A DNA stretch of 64,000 nt, taken from positions 22,546,946 through 22,610,945 of the forward strand of contig OY759226.1 in the NCBI GenBank assembly GCA_963662175.1, written 5' to 3'. A program made the position numbers and the translations under genes. The notes beneath the pieces were generated by a model. That model was given only the letters and a program-made list of their open reading frames with translations. It ran no database searches and was not told where the DNA came from. Origin of the DNA: Aradus depressus (taxonomy: Eukaryota; Arthropoda; Insecta; Hemiptera; Aradidae). Positions 57,501 through 64,000 of the stretch are shown piece by piece (within the stretch, counting starts at the first letter, position 1; every line of letters starts with the position of its first letter).

Positions 57501-57866
57501 TTGCAGATCCGTCTTCAAAAAAGTGATTCTGAAGGTGAATATCTTGAAAATTTAATGGTAAAAGTAAGTTACGCAAGTGAGAAGGATCATTTTGCTGAGG
57601 GAAGCCTATATGGCCTCGTCAAGTACAACGATAGAGCTCAAGTAATGTTGAATGTGATCTCCAGTCTGAAACCTGATCAAGAGTATGCCATCCATATCTT
57701 CCTATGTCGACCTGGGATCTACCCCATCGGCCATCATGAGAGTCTCTCTTCTTCTAATAGCACTAATCACATGATCCACTTCGTATCTCACTCGTCCTGG
57801 GAGAGATCTCATCCCTGGAACACTACTGTTCTCTCTTCCCTTATATACACTGATTCTATTAATTAA
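42459..57866 (+). CDS. BTB-BACK-PHR domain protein (BTBD2/3/6-like), eight coding exons plus a duplicate exon
   Basis: Proposed coding exons: 42459-42575, 42658-42791, 44180-44384, 48400-48565, 49164-49247 (or 50216-50299), 52174-52427, 56412-56498 and 57507-57866. All have GT/AG borders and compatible phases, giving 468 residues, or 496 with both 84-bp exons. Residues about 25-150 are a BTB domain (LTDCEFSVGD, LLLAVASPVFQAMFYG, AAKKYMLSFLEQECTDYL), which mediates dimerisation and Cullin-3 binding in relatives. About 150-310 is a BACK domain (EVQVNTKLVLETITERGVSE, ELDLIVVVESWAKR), split by an acidic linker. About 320-468 is a divergent PHR-like domain (MIDLLGVEIRLQ, PDQEYAIHIFLCRPGIYPIG). Such proteins act as Cullin-3 substrate adaptors in the cytoplasm. 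The PHR part is shorter than usual and ends abruptly. The ATG follows an in-frame TGA at 42390. Confidence 0.85.
42658..42791 (+). CDS. BTB gene, coding exon 2
   Basis: Follows ttttag and ends before gtaagt. Residues 40-83 include CHKLLLAVASPVFQAMFYG, the most diagnostic BTB segment of the BTBD group. An 82-bp intron separates it from exon 1. Confidence 0.9.
42792..44179. repeat. Intron 2: dispersed repeats
   Basis: 42870-43200 belongs to the ATGTATCGACA family (minus orientation). 43255-43480 holds two SINE family S fragments in opposite orientation (CACACCGTCCTTCAGATGG; CGCTTAACGTCCCATCCGAA). The remainder, to 44160, is AT-rich with nothing recognised. Confidence 0.6.
44180..44384 (+). CDS. 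BTB gene, coding exon 3
   Basis: Follows tttttcag and ends AATG before gtacaa. Residues 84-152 complete the BTB domain (HIYGFEVIISSYDNACLLYY, AAKKYMLSFLEQECTDYL) and begin the BACK domain (NVISIYEFSKFHNEESLQ). Confidence 0.9.
44725..45350. repeat. 55-bp minisatellite in intron 3, about 11 units
   Basis: GAACAGAAATATCCATGGGG recurs every 55 bp from 44756 (44811 and onwards). Units differ mainly at TTAATTCATTT versus TTAATAAATTT and at GAGAGAT versus GAGAGTT. Confidence 0.9.
45410..46240 (-). mobile_element. I-clade-like non-LTR retrotransposon, 3' fragment with poly(A)
   Basis: A T run at about 45410-45431 is the minus-strand poly(A) tail. Upstream on the minus strand are RNase H-like pieces (QLTVCSDSLSALLAMGN with the catalytic Asp, then GIESADKFDRRAV) and the C-terminal segment RLLIGQTRLTHGYL...PPLCQSCGVGLSVRQIL. 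These belong to ORF2 of RNase H-bearing non-LTR elements. Stops and frame changes are present; only the last 0.8 kb was inserted. Confidence 0.7.
46323..46871. repeat. Inverted-repeat (foldback) element F4
   Basis: Outer arms start GAAGGAATTCGAGGTTCTGT (left) and end with its complement near 46871; homology runs almost to a TATATA centre at about 46590. The right arm has the hammerhead-like motif at 46783-46823: GGCC, CTGAAGA, extra A, GGAAA...TTTCC, GAA, ACGT, T, GGCC. The left-arm copy (minus strand, 46369-46410) reads ACTTT where the right arm has ACGTT. A fragment of the same family lies at 63790-63845. Confidence 0.8.
47000..47037 (+). other. Hammerhead-ribozyme-like motif (F5 type)
   Basis: GTGG (47000-47003), CTGAAGA (47004-47010), extra T, GGTA loop GCAA TACC (47012-47023), GAA (47024-47026), palindrome AGTACT (47027-47032), C, CCAT (47034-47037, pairs with GTGG through one G-U). 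The sequence differs from F1 and F2 but every helper pairing is kept. A second, partly decayed copy lies at 60183-60270. Confidence 0.42.
47136..47475 (-). repeat. tRNA-derived SINE (family S), full-length copy
   Basis: On the minus strand: a head with box A GTAGCTCAGTGG and box B GTGGGTTCGTAGCCC, then AGGCCCTTAGTTTATTTTAT, CCGTCCTTCGGATGGGACG, CAGGTACTCGTTAAAGACCC and the tail CCCGGGCATGAGTCATAA. It is about 340 bp. The head resembles a tRNA with an intact TAGCTCAGTGG D-arm, as in functional SINEs, but the acceptor stem does not pair well. Confidence 0.85.
47708..48292. repeat. Inverted-repeat element with internal 16-17-bp minisatellite
   Basis: Arms of about 90 bp (47708-47799, starting CTAATGAATAAAAAACTT, and 48203-48292) flank about 23 units of GTGAGCAGGGTTAAAA with an optional extra A (47817-48199). 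TA stands outside both arms, so the outer structure looks like a Tc1/mariner-type MITE. It sits in intron 3, about 110 bp before exon 4. Confidence 0.85.
48400..48565 (+). CDS. BTB gene, coding exon 4
   Basis: Follows gtttaaag and ends AAATG before gtaaat. Residues 153-207 (EVQVNTKLVLETITERGVSE to AKRSLQENG) form the first half of the BACK domain. Confidence 0.88.
48660..49060. repeat. Probable pogo/Tigger-like remnant in intron 4
   Basis: GTCCGCTATCGAGAGGT, TCCGTTATAAGAG and GTGTCCATTAGAAGAGGTTT near 48910-49035 are the kind of terminal sequence seen in pogo-type elements. A short open frame (48705-48938) may be a decayed protein. A similar end stands at 57953. Assignment rests on these motifs only. 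Confidence 0.3.
49164..49247 (+). CDS. BTB gene, exon 5a (84 bp)
   Basis: Follows gttatag and ends AAAAAG before gtattt. It codes VSDVKEVNMADKNENENDSS NKAAEHQK, an acidic, Lys-rich linker that enters and leaves in phase 1. An almost identical exon lies at 50216-50299. Confidence 0.75.
49263..49440 (+). repeat. Second type of tRNA-derived SINE
   Basis: A tRNA-like head reads TGGTGGCCATGCGGTCTAGA with a box B GCGGGTTCGAATCCCG about 50 bases later, followed by a body with CTTCCTCCCGGGGCCATGGA. It lies between the two copies of exon 5. The acceptor stem is not well paired, so I do not call a functional tRNA. Confidence 0.6.
50216..50299 (+). CDS. BTB gene, exon 5b, duplicate of 5a
   Basis: Follows tttttatag and ends CAAAAAA before gtatac. 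It has the same length and phase as exon 5a with four base differences, changing one residue (NEN to NED). The similarity continues about 20 bp into the downstream intron (ACTAACGTTATT). It could be skipped, used instead of 5a, or included as well; all three keep the frame. Confidence 0.65.
50440..50760. repeat. Dispersed ATGTATCGACA-family copies
   Basis: Two halves in opposite orientation share AAAATCAATAGATGTC and GTGAATGTATCGACACAAAA. The unit also occurs at 51320-51510, 52870-53030 and 57110-57480. Confidence 0.6.
50779..51313 (-). mobile_element. R1-clade retrotransposon, 3' fragment with target duplication
   Basis: A T run (50779-50797) is the minus-strand poly(A) tail. The minus strand shows decayed C-terminal pieces related to the element at 35725-38590, ending FGRFVSYWRRIKKSF where that one ends FGRFITSWREQKKAL, with the zinc-finger part degraded. 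The 13-mers AAAACTTTAATAA (50766-50778) and AAAACTCTAATAA (51314-51326) flank it, a target duplication with one change. Confidence 0.75.
51505..52160. repeat. 80-83-bp minisatellite in the intron before exon 6, about 8 units
   Basis: CCAAGACTAGGAAACTAGGA recurs every 80-83 bp (51521, 51596, 51679, 51759, 51839, 51922 and onwards). Units contain long T-rich tracts. The array ends 13 bases before the splice acceptor of exon 6, so its pyrimidine-rich end lies next to that acceptor. Confidence 0.9.
52174..52427 (+). CDS. BTB gene, coding exon 6
   Basis: Follows gatttcag and ends ATACAA before gtcagt. It codes ENYSSRSPRKVSDKLVRKLR YLTLKSDEFI...LLCDEEKLAIVLRLMK, the second half of the BACK domain, then a linker. 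Confidence 0.85.
52617..52760 (-). repeat. tRNA-derived SINE (family S), 3' half
   Basis: Only the tail part, from CCCGGGCTTTAACTACGAGG to CCTACTCTAAATTTTTATTC, is present. A 20-base G run lies upstream at about 52482-52503. Confidence 0.7.
53471..54250. mobile_element. Inverted-repeat DNA element carrying a MADF fragment
   Basis: The ends GCGAGCAACGAGCCGAACA (left) and its near complement (right, about 54232-54250) match at 17 of 19 positions. The inside codes a MADF-like N terminus. PIF/Harbinger elements commonly carry a MADF/Myb-like accessory gene, so this is probably a non-autonomous Harbinger. The flanks do not show a clear duplication. Confidence 0.5.
53783..53926 (+). pseudogene. 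MADF-like domain fragment
   Basis: A 47-codon frame reads MAFEDWSHIQFAQAMRQYPV IWDLKHKLHFNKIKRLDTWE ELFKHFS and stops. The pattern YPVIWD...W is the start of a MADF DNA-binding domain. The second half of the domain is missing. Confidence 0.5.
54798..54929 (+). pseudogene. MADF-domain fragment of the nested Harbinger element
   Basis: MDCEKLILLVQERKYLWDQR ESNY followed, after a frameshift near 54865, by AECTKKLWREVSTEMKLPG is the first two-thirds of a MADF domain. It ends at CCAG before gtaggaac, which may be an old splice donor. The accessory protein of Harbinger elements helps the transposase bind and enter the nucleus. Confidence 0.65.
55041..55355 (-). pseudogene. Transposase N-terminal fragment of the nested Harbinger element
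   Basis: It starts MALRNGFSDDSDDEF, then RRRREMWVNPIFEKREEFGE FSHLWRDL, the N-terminal Harbinger signature. After a frameshift, another frame reads FRMEKDTFQYILDNIYSRLE. No catalytic region is left. Confidence 0.65.
55478..55813 (-). pseudogene. Harbinger transposase, N-terminal part (outer element)
   Basis: The frame reads IPIAAGFAAAAIAIAV, then RLWVRPWIARREFMSIHQNL, EDTKSYFNYLRMNKKTFDYL and NPIPPEERLSL, the conserved N-terminal half of Harbinger transposases. It then runs into the inserted element. Past the insertion the same protein resumes at about 54573 as LRFLATGEIYSSLQYSSRIP. The hydrophobic start is unusual and may belong to an upstream leader. Confidence 0.75.
56412..56498 (+). CDS. 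BTB gene, coding exon 7
   Basis: Follows atattttcag and ends GTTGAG before gtgtgt. Its 29 codons (ELSEARCDGSEWLTSVFKTK SMIDLLGVE) start the PHR-like domain; the MIDLLGVE strand corresponds to the CILGV strand of BTBD relatives. Confidence 0.8.
56600..56920 (-). repeat. SINE (family S) with a 34-bp internal tandem expansion
   Basis: The SINE tail (GCCCGGGCTTTAACTACGAT) is followed by six 34-bp units starting GGGGTACAGGCTCGGGACC (about 56650-56855; spacing 34, 33, 34, 34, 34), then the rest of the body. Normal copies carry this segment once. Confidence 0.8.
57110..57480. repeat. Dispersed ATGTATCGACA-family copies up to the exon 8 acceptor
   Basis: Three imperfect repeats of AATAACxxCCGTTGTAATGA ATGTATCGACA occur at about 57080-57480. 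The last one, with TTAATTCGTTCTGGGGAAGT, runs to about 30 bases before the exon 8 splice acceptor; the same end sequence stands at 51455-51490. Confidence 0.6.
57507..57866 (+). CDS. BTB gene, last coding exon 8
   Basis: Follows ttatgttgcag. 119 codons then TAA: IRLQKSDSEGEYLENLMVKV to IYTDSIN. It corresponds to the second part of the PHR domain (EYAIHIFLCRPGIYPIG like the VGWYP segment of relatives). The last 30 residues show no similarity that I recognise. Confidence 0.82.
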   Translation: MRLQKSDSEGEYLENLMVKVSYASEKDHFAEGSLYGLVKYNDRAQVMLNVISSLKPDQEYAIHIFLCRPGIYPIGHHESLSSSNSTNHMIHFVSHSSWERSHPWNTTVLSSLIYTDSIN

Positions 57867-58254
57867 TTGATTGATATACAATTACAATTTATTTTGTTAT
57901 ACTAGTAGACTCTATTTTCGGTTTGTGAAAGGAGATTCTTAATTAATATACAGTAAAACTTCTCTGTAATGGAGTCACGGGACTAAGAAAATTGTCCTTT
58001 GCAGAAGGGTGTCCGTTAAGGACGATTTAAAAAAAAAAAAAAAATCATTATATGTAGGTACAAATACAAAACGTTTAATTTGCTTTTATGTTTAATACTA
58101 CATATCGATGGCTAAAAGCACAATCATTGTATGTCCATTTCTGTAAACTATCGGAAAACGCAAAAAGAAGATTTCAAATTTGGGGGAAAACTTGCCAAAA
58201 AAACCCTAAATACTCAACAGGCTTATGAATGTATGCATTAGATAATATTTTATT
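57867..58254. other. Region downstream of the BTB gene
   Basis: Contains a possible pogo-type end (CAGTAAAACTTCTCTGTAAT, 57951) and an A run. I see no clean AATAAA close to the stop codon, so the true 3' end of the BTB mRNA is undetermined. Confidence 0.4.
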
Positions 58255-59060
58255 AGACAACAATAACACTTTTAAGCTTCGGTTTGATACTCAGATGTAT
58301 CACTTAAAATTTTAAATATTGATATTTGGCTAATGGGCTCTCTAGATTTATAATTTTAGTTCATCTCGAGTTATTAATCATTCATTTATCATTGATGCTT
58401 AAAAAAGCTTTTTGTTTCATGTTTTTTTTTTTTACTTTTTGTGTAAAAAGTTAATATTGATCTTTTTGATTCTCAGAGGTATCACTTGAAATTTTAAGTG
58501 ATCTCTAGATCTATGTTTGTAGTTAATCTCACGTTATAGATCATTCATTTATCATTGATGCTTTTAAGATGGATATTTTGCTTTAAAAAGATTTTTATTG
58601 TATCATGTTTTTTTTTTATATATAAATAAATGTTTGTTTTTTTTACTTCTGTTTATTTTTGTGTAAAAAGTTAATATTGATCTATTTGATTCTCAGATGT
58701 ATCACTTAAAAATTTAAATATTGATGTTTGGCTAATGGGCTCTCTAGATTTATCATTTTAGTTCATCTCGAGTTATTAATCATTCATTTATCATTGATGC
58801 TTTTAAGATTGATATTTTGTTTAAAAAAGCTTTTTGTTTCATGTTTTCTCACAAATAAATGTTTTTTTTTTTTTTTACTTCTGTTTATTTTTGTGTAAAA
58901 AGTTAATATTGATCTTTTTGATTCTCAGAGGATCACTTGAAATTTTAAGTGATCTCTAGATCTATGTTTGTAGTTCATCTCAAGTTATAGATCATTCATT
59001 TATCATTGATGCTTTTAAGATGGATATTTTGCTTTAAAAAGATTTTTATTGTACTTACTA
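58255..59060. repeat. Tandem repeat of about 220-232 bp, 3.5 units
   Basis: GTGTAAAAAGTTAATATTGA recurs near 58441, 58661 and 58893. Each unit holds TTTGATTCTCAGAGGTATCA, a GATCATTCATTTATCATTGA stretch and a T-rich tract of variable length. Confidence 0.8.
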
Positions 59061-59239
59061 CAGCAATGTGAGTATAGAGACTTCAATCATATAATTTAAG
59101 ATGAAACATATTTTCTAGTTGGTTCAGACTAAAATAATTTTTTGAATTCCCCCCCTCCCTCTGCAGAATGTTTTCTACACCCACTCTTCAACACATATCA
59201 CCCCAAAACGCCAACTAGACTAATAGATCATTAAATAAG

Positions 59240-59480
59240 ACAAGAAGTAGGAGAGATCAGACTTGTGGAATTTCTGCCAAGCTTTCGGCACTGAATGTGC
59301 CTTCTTCAGGGCCTGTATTGACATGTGTAAGTCATCAATCAGTTGATGTATGCTAGATTTGAGTAAATGGCATGACATTAAAAGTAATTTTGACTAAATC
59401 AATAATATTGGAAGGCAGAAACTGCACCAGTTTGTTTTCTTCCACCACAAGCCTGATCTCTTCTTATTACATCGTTCGTT
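59240..59480. repeat. Inverted-repeat element F6 (decayed) with hammerhead-like motif
   Basis: Outer ends GAGATCAGACTTGTGGAA and CCACAAGCCTGATCTC are complementary. The minus strand at 59276-59313 reads GGCC, CTGAAGA, extra A, GGCAC loop GTGCC, GAA, AGCT, T, GGC. A relative with a large deletion lies at 61180-61530. Confidence 0.65.
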
Positions 59481-59489
59481 ACACCACTT

Positions 59490-60715
59490 CAATGTAAAAC
59501 AAAAAACTTTTAACTGCAAAAAAAAAAAAGGAAATATCATTTCCATTTAACATCAGTTAAGACAACAGACTCGTTGATTTTTAGAAATAATTTTAAAGAA
59601 CGTCTATACTTTTTTTAGTATCGATGATAACATTAGGACATAAATATCGATACATTATGGTAGCCGTCAACTAGTAATGATAATAGATACTTTTTCAGAG
59701 TATTAAGTACAGGATTTCCTAATAACATTGTATTTTCTTAATTTTAAGTATATTTTATTAATATAATAATGAGAATGTTTACAATAATAATAAACATGTT
59801 ACACTATTTTGTTGTATCTTAATGACTTCATAACCTGTTGATTACGCAGATATTAACTAAAACCAATTCATCCAGTGTGCATTCAATGAATGTAAATTTT
59901 ATTTATGGTGGTCTGAGGAATATATTGTAAGTAAAATAATTCTATTAGTTTATCGTAAAATTAAGTGTGACACATTAAGGGAAAAACAATTGTGGACGAA
60001 GGGTGTGGTTTAAAATTGTAAATGTATTTATTTAGTCAAATATTTTGTTCAGGACATCTTTTAGGTGTTTACAGACTATTCAACAAAAATATGTTATTTA
60101 TAAATGATACTTAACATTTTTTGCAGAGATATTGTGAAACACAATAAAGAACATTTCACAAAATATATGTAATATGGGATACTTACGGTATTCCTACCAT
60201 CTTCAGCCACGAATTAACAAATACTGTATTATATCATTATTACAATACCGAAAGTATTCCCATATTTTATAACTATATTTTGTGAAGTAGACAATATTTT
60301 TTTTAAGACACTACAAGGAAATGCCGTTTTTAAGACCATTAAAAATAATCAGCTGACTTCTTACTCATTTTCAAGAGAATTTTTTAATGCTTCTACAGTT
60401 TGTAATAATGGATATATTTGTATTTATGTTTTTCTGGAATATAAAAATTCCAAATGAGAACCAACATATTGCGGAATTTTTCTTAATTCAAATTTTTTTC
60501 CTAGATAAATGAGAGCTGTAATACACCCTGTTAATCGTGTTTAATTATAATTAGCTAGGAAACATGCCACTTTGCTTACCTGTATGTCACAATAACTAAT
60601 TATCTAACAATAACAGAAATCATAAATATAATTATCAATTTTGTTAAAATTTTCAAATTACTTGCGTGCATGATAGTGTGCACATATGTTTTGTATATTA
60701 TGTATACATATATGA
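59490..60715. other. AT-rich non-coding stretch with one foldback copy
   Basis: 60130-60310 is a decayed copy of the motif family at 47000 (GTGGCTGAAGATGG on the minus strand; ACCGAAAGTATTCCCATATT on the plus). The rest shows nothing recognisable. Confidence 0.5.
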
Positions 60716-61036
60716 ATTGAGGTTACTCAGTGGTATGCATGCTTCCTTCCTGAGCTCAAGATCGCGGATTCGAAACCCGACAGAGGCCCTTTATCTGGAA
60801 TGTAAAATAAACTTAAGCACTCCGTCTTTTGGATGGGACGCTAAACGATTGTCCTGAGCCAGTACGATTTCAGGTACTCGTTAAGACCCCTACCCTGGGT
60901 GATTAAAAATTTAGTGTAGGCAAAATTTAGCACTCCCTTAATAGAGTCGAGCTCATGTCTATCAGAGTGACGAAAGAATGCTCTGGTAGTAGGCAATATG
61001 ACCTTGTAGTTAAAGCCCGGGCATGAGTCATAATAA
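60716..61036 (+). repeat. tRNA-derived SINE (family S), near full length
   Basis: Box A CTCAGTGGTATGCATGCTT, box B GCGGATTCGAAACCCG, AGGCCCTTTAT, CTCCGTCTTTTGGATGGGAC, GGTACTCGTTAAGACCCC and the tail CCCGGGCATGAGTCATAA. Confidence 0.85.
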
Positions 61037-61179
61037 CTATAAGATGTTAGGCCACTATTACAGTTGGAGTACTCCACTCTTCCCTTCAGTATTTGTTACA
61101 AATGGTCCAGCTATCTGAGAGGGGTACGTCTCTAGTAATATATTTAATTTCTATCAATTAAGCCTATTGAACAACAATA

Positions 61180-61530
61180 TGAAGCATAGATGAGGGTCGA
61201 TAAAAACTTGTAAAATTTCTTCCAAGTTTTCTGCACAGAGTACCTTCTTCAGGGTCTGTATTGACATATATACATTATTGAGTTGATGTAAGCTAGATTT
61301 GAGTAAAGATACGACATTAAAACTAAATGTGACTAAACCAATAACACTTAAACTATTTACAATTGGTTTTGATGTAAATAATTTATATGTTATTTTGGTG
61401 GTTTAGACACATTAAAGTTTAATATCTTTACTAAAATCTAGCTTACATCAACTCATTCATTGCACACTCAGTGCCGAAAGTTTGGTAGAAATCTTCAAGT
61501 TTGTTTTTATCGACCATAAGCCTCATCTCT
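61180..61530. repeat. Inverted-repeat element F7, relative of F6
   Basis: Left GATGAGGGTCGATAAAAACTTG pairs with right TTTTATCGACCATAAGCCTCATC. The motif remnant on the minus strand near 61214-61258 has CTGAAGA and GGTAC but a broken stem partner; the right arm keeps CAGTGCCGAAAGTTTGG. Confidence 0.6.
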
Positions 61531-61565
61531 CCTTCCATACTTAATTTCTGTTCAACATCTATCCT

Positions 61566-62230
61566 TTTTTTTTCAAGTTTTTATTTTGAACATATAAAAT
61601 TGGTAAATGACCATAAGTAAATGTGATGACAGTAAGAAAAGGGAATAGGAATACAAAATAAATTAACTATGTATGTACAAAACAATAAATTAAATATATA
61701 CAGATACATACAATAAGCAAATTATAAAAATAGTTATAAAGAAGTAAAAATAATACATAAATTTAAAAAAATATATCATAAGTTAGATAATAAATTAGTT
61801 TTCACCTCGAAACCCCCTGTTTTAAGCCATCCCAATTCCTCCAATATAATGGAAGCAGGGGAGGCCACGGGGGCCTGAGTGATCCCTCCGCCTTCTTGCT
61901 CCACTTGAACACTGCATAGCAGTGGAGGTAGACCAAGAAGGAAAGGAGAGCTGAAAGTGCTGAGTTCATGAGGGGAGAAGCTGGTCACTACCAGATATAT
62001 ATGCTATCTTAAGGTAGCAGGTCTCTCGGCCAGCACCGCCTCAGCCTTCGTGGGGGATTATCTGCATGGGAGCGGAAGGACAGAATCGAGCGATGGGATT
62101 GACATAGAAGGAAAGGTTAATGTGTAATTTAGAGAAACGGGACTTGATGAGGTTAGCACAACCCCATAATTCAAGTCAGTTTCTCCATATAGGTCTTATA
62201 ATTGTATTGTAAATGGGTTTGTTTTCAATA
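61566..62230 (-). mobile_element. Jockey-like retrotransposon remnant
   Basis: The minus strand near 62215-62100 reads YNTIIRPIWRN, stop, LELWGCANLIKSRFSKL, matching the segment ahead of the jockey C terminus (IRPIWTYGIELWGC type). Further downstream on that strand only decayed sequence and an AT-rich 3' region are visible, ending near a T run at 61566. It is a third, distinct jockey-type copy. Confidence 0.5.
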
Positions 62231-62489
62231 TAATCTGGAATGTCTGCTGAGCAGCCCAAACCATCAGTTCAGCTCCTGTCGTCTTATGGGCGTTAATACA
62301 AGATATGAGATTACCATTTGTTTCCTCCTTGAGAAAGCGCCGTTATTTATTTTGTGTGGAAAGTTGAGTTTGCCAAATTATAATAAATAAAATAATTCTT
62401 TGTAATCATATTAATTTAAATTAGATATAATTTTTTTTTTTTTAAGTTTAAGGAATTCGTACAACAAACTAAGAACTCGAACACTGAAT

Positions 62490-64000
62490 ATGTCTTCAAA
62501 TGCAAAATATAAAGTGTTGGTGACAAGCTCCGCCTTTCCTGATTCTGGAATCGAAGTCATGAGGAATAAGTAAGTAGGAAGCAATAAATGTTTAAACTAA
62601 GTCAGATATATTGAAAATTTGAGAAATTATACGAATTAAAAAACACAATTTGACCAACATTTCGAAAATAATTCCTTCTTCACTAACAGAATATAAAAAA
62701 CTTACTGGATGATTGTATATATCTCGAGGGTGCCAATAGCTCAGTGGTATGTGTGCTTGCTACTGAGCTCAACTTACTGGATGATTGTATATATATCTCG
62801 GGGTGCCAGTAGCTCAGTGGTATGTGTGCTTGCTACTGAGCTCAAGATTGCGGGTTCGAAACTCGGCCGAGCCCCTTAGTTTATTTTATCTGAGAGGGAT
62901 GTTAAATGGTCCCGAGCCTGTAATATGTCAGGTACTCGTTAAAGACCCCCATCCTATGTGAATAAAAATTTAGGGTAGGCAAAATTTAGGACTCACACAG
63001 TAGAGTCGGGCTCATGACCACCAGAGTGATGAAAGAGCGCTCTGGTAGTAGGCGATATGACCACGCAGTTAAAAAGCCTGGGCATGAATCATAACTAACT
63101 ATATCGAAGTATATAGCGAAATATATATTTATATTTCTCTATATATTATTTTTTTCTATATTTCACTTTTTGTGACCTGAGGAAGCGGCCCGTGATAGCA
63201 CCGAAACATCGTTCTGAAGGAATATTTATCTATTTGTATATAAATTAACATGAATAGGTATATTACAAATCTATAAAAAAAAAAAAAGTCTTATTATGAG
63301 GACTAAAGTGGTGACAAAAAAACATGGACAAATGTAACCCACTATTTACACAACTGCTTTGACAACAACAACATAAGCATACTAGATAGATAGTGGGACA
63401 AATTGGTACAAAGTATATAGCAAAATATAAATAGTTTATGTTTAAAAATATAAATAATTTATATTTTTAAATATAAAATATGTTGAATTAAAAATATTAA
63501 CCTATTTTATTAAGAATTTGATATTCATATATCTTCTATTATTTATTTTTAAAAAAAATTTATATGTTTTATTTGTAAGATTTAATATCGTTTGAAGTAT
63601 ATCATTTATAGGCTATTTTGGTGAACACAATAGTATTATTTATTCAATTATCATGTTATAGTTTAACGGAAATAAATACTATTATTCATGTTTCATATTT
63701 TGATAAAGAATTTTGAATAACTTTTTTAATCTGTCGTGTTTTTGTTGTTATTTTATTGTCTTTAAATAATAAGGAATAATCACCTTATTTGTTTTCGAAA
63801 CGTTGACCAAATACTGAGCTTACTTAGACGACAGAACCTCAATATTCAAGATAATGTCATTTTTATCAATCGTGACCGTGAATATACACTTTCAAAAATA
63901 TTTTATAGATGTGAGCTGGATTTTTGGGACAACACGAAAGGACTCATTCCGAAAGAAGACTTGCTGGAAAGAATCAAAGGGAAAGATGCCCTTTTTTTAA
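62490..64000 (+). CDS. GRHPR: Glyoxylate/hydroxypyruvate reductase-like 2-hydroxyacid dehydrogenase, first two coding exons (partial)
   Basis: Exon 1 is 62490-62569 (MSSNAKYKVLVTSSAFPDSG IEVMRN) ending before gtaagt. Exon 2 starts at 63909 after tttatag with a shared Lys codon and reads CELDFWDNTKGLIPKEDLLE RIKGKDALF to the window edge. This matches the start of the substrate-binding domain of GRHPR-type enzymes (VxVTRxIPxxGxxxL...CEVxxW...IPxxELxxxVxGxxxLL). Such enzymes reduce glyoxylate and hydroxypyruvate with NAD(P)H in the cytosol. The NAD-binding GxGxxG motif and the catalytic Arg/Glu/His lie beyond the window, so enzyme identity is by N terminus only. The 1.3-kb intron holds a SINE and a hammerhead-like fragment. 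Confidence 0.75.
62705..63100 (+). repeat. tRNA-derived SINE (family S) with duplicated head
   Basis: The head TAGCTCAGTGGTATGTGTGC TTG with about 30 bp of upstream flank (CTTACTGGATGATTGTATAT) occurs twice, at about 62701-62772 and 62773-62845. Only the second is followed by box B (GCGGGTTCGAAACTCGG) and the SINE body, ending CTGGGCATGAATCATAA. Confidence 0.85.
63100..63908. other. Rest of the reductase intron
   Basis: 63174-63215 has CTGAGGA...CACCGAAACATCGTT, a weak hammerhead-like remnant whose stem II does not pair well. 63790-63845 matches the arm of element F4 (GAAACGTTGACCAAATACTG). Between them the sequence is very AT-rich with nothing recognised. Confidence 0.45.

Noticed and set aside
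62805..62880. Functional tRNA gene
   Set aside because: Box A and box B are good but the acceptor stem does not pair, and the same head occurs in many copies with the same SINE body. It is a SINE head.
63174..63215. Another full hammerhead-like motif
   Set aside because: CTGAGGA and GAAACATCGTT are present but stem II does not pair, so it is at best a decayed copy.

Overview
The window looks like nuclear DNA of an arthropod, probably an insect. It is AT-rich and intron-containing, and it is dominated by transposable elements and tandem repeats. The evidence is jockey-, I- and R1-type non-LTR retrotransposons, PIF/Harbinger and hAT-like DNA transposons, tRNA-derived SINEs, spliced genes with GT/AG introns, and a secreted protein of the insect dsRNase/non-specific nuclease family. 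I cannot name the species.

Only three host genes are supported. (1) 11589-12896 (+) is an intronless, secreted, probably catalytically inactive dsRNase-like protein with a TATA box and a poly(A) signal. (2) 42459-57866 (+) is a BTB-BACK-PHR gene of eight coding exons plus a duplicated 84-bp exon; its large introns are packed with repeats. (3) 62490-64000 (+, runs off the window) is the first two coding exons of a glyoxylate/hydroxypyruvate reductase-like 2-hydroxyacid dehydrogenase.

Layout. 1-2700: jockey-like element (-), cut by the window edge. 3.1-6.5 kb: three inverted-repeat elements. 7.2-10.9 kb: a second, decayed jockey-like element (-) abutting a 164-bp tandem repeat. 11.5-13 kb: dsRNase-like gene. 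13.5-15.2 kb: hAT-like element with a nested Harbinger element. 15.7-17.7 kb: 47-bp satellite. 18.2-40.0 kb: two tandem copies of a large composite repeat block, each built from a head-to-tail element with internal minisatellites, an array of 441-bp units and a second head-to-tail element; the second copy carries a 2.9-kb R1-clade retrotransposon. 41-42 kb: small arrays and a SINE. 42.4-57.9 kb: the BTB gene, whose introns hold minisatellites, inverted-repeat elements, I-clade and R1-clade 3' ends, SINEs and nested Harbinger elements. 58-62.4 kb: tandem repeat, inverted-repeat elements, SINE and a jockey RT remnant. 62.5 kb to end: reductase gene.

The most unusual signal is a small RNA-like module found in several inverted-repeat families (3.1, 5.5, 6.3, 46.4-47.0 and 59.3 kb). 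It reads CTGANGA, one extra base, a hairpin closed by C, GAA, a short A...U palindrome or hairpin, then U or C. That is the layout of a type I hammerhead ribozyme core with one extra nucleotide. Other points of interest are the duplicated BTB exon, a 441-bp satellite that appears to derive from the local tRNA-SINE, higher-order repeats inside two satellites, and the nested Harbinger elements.
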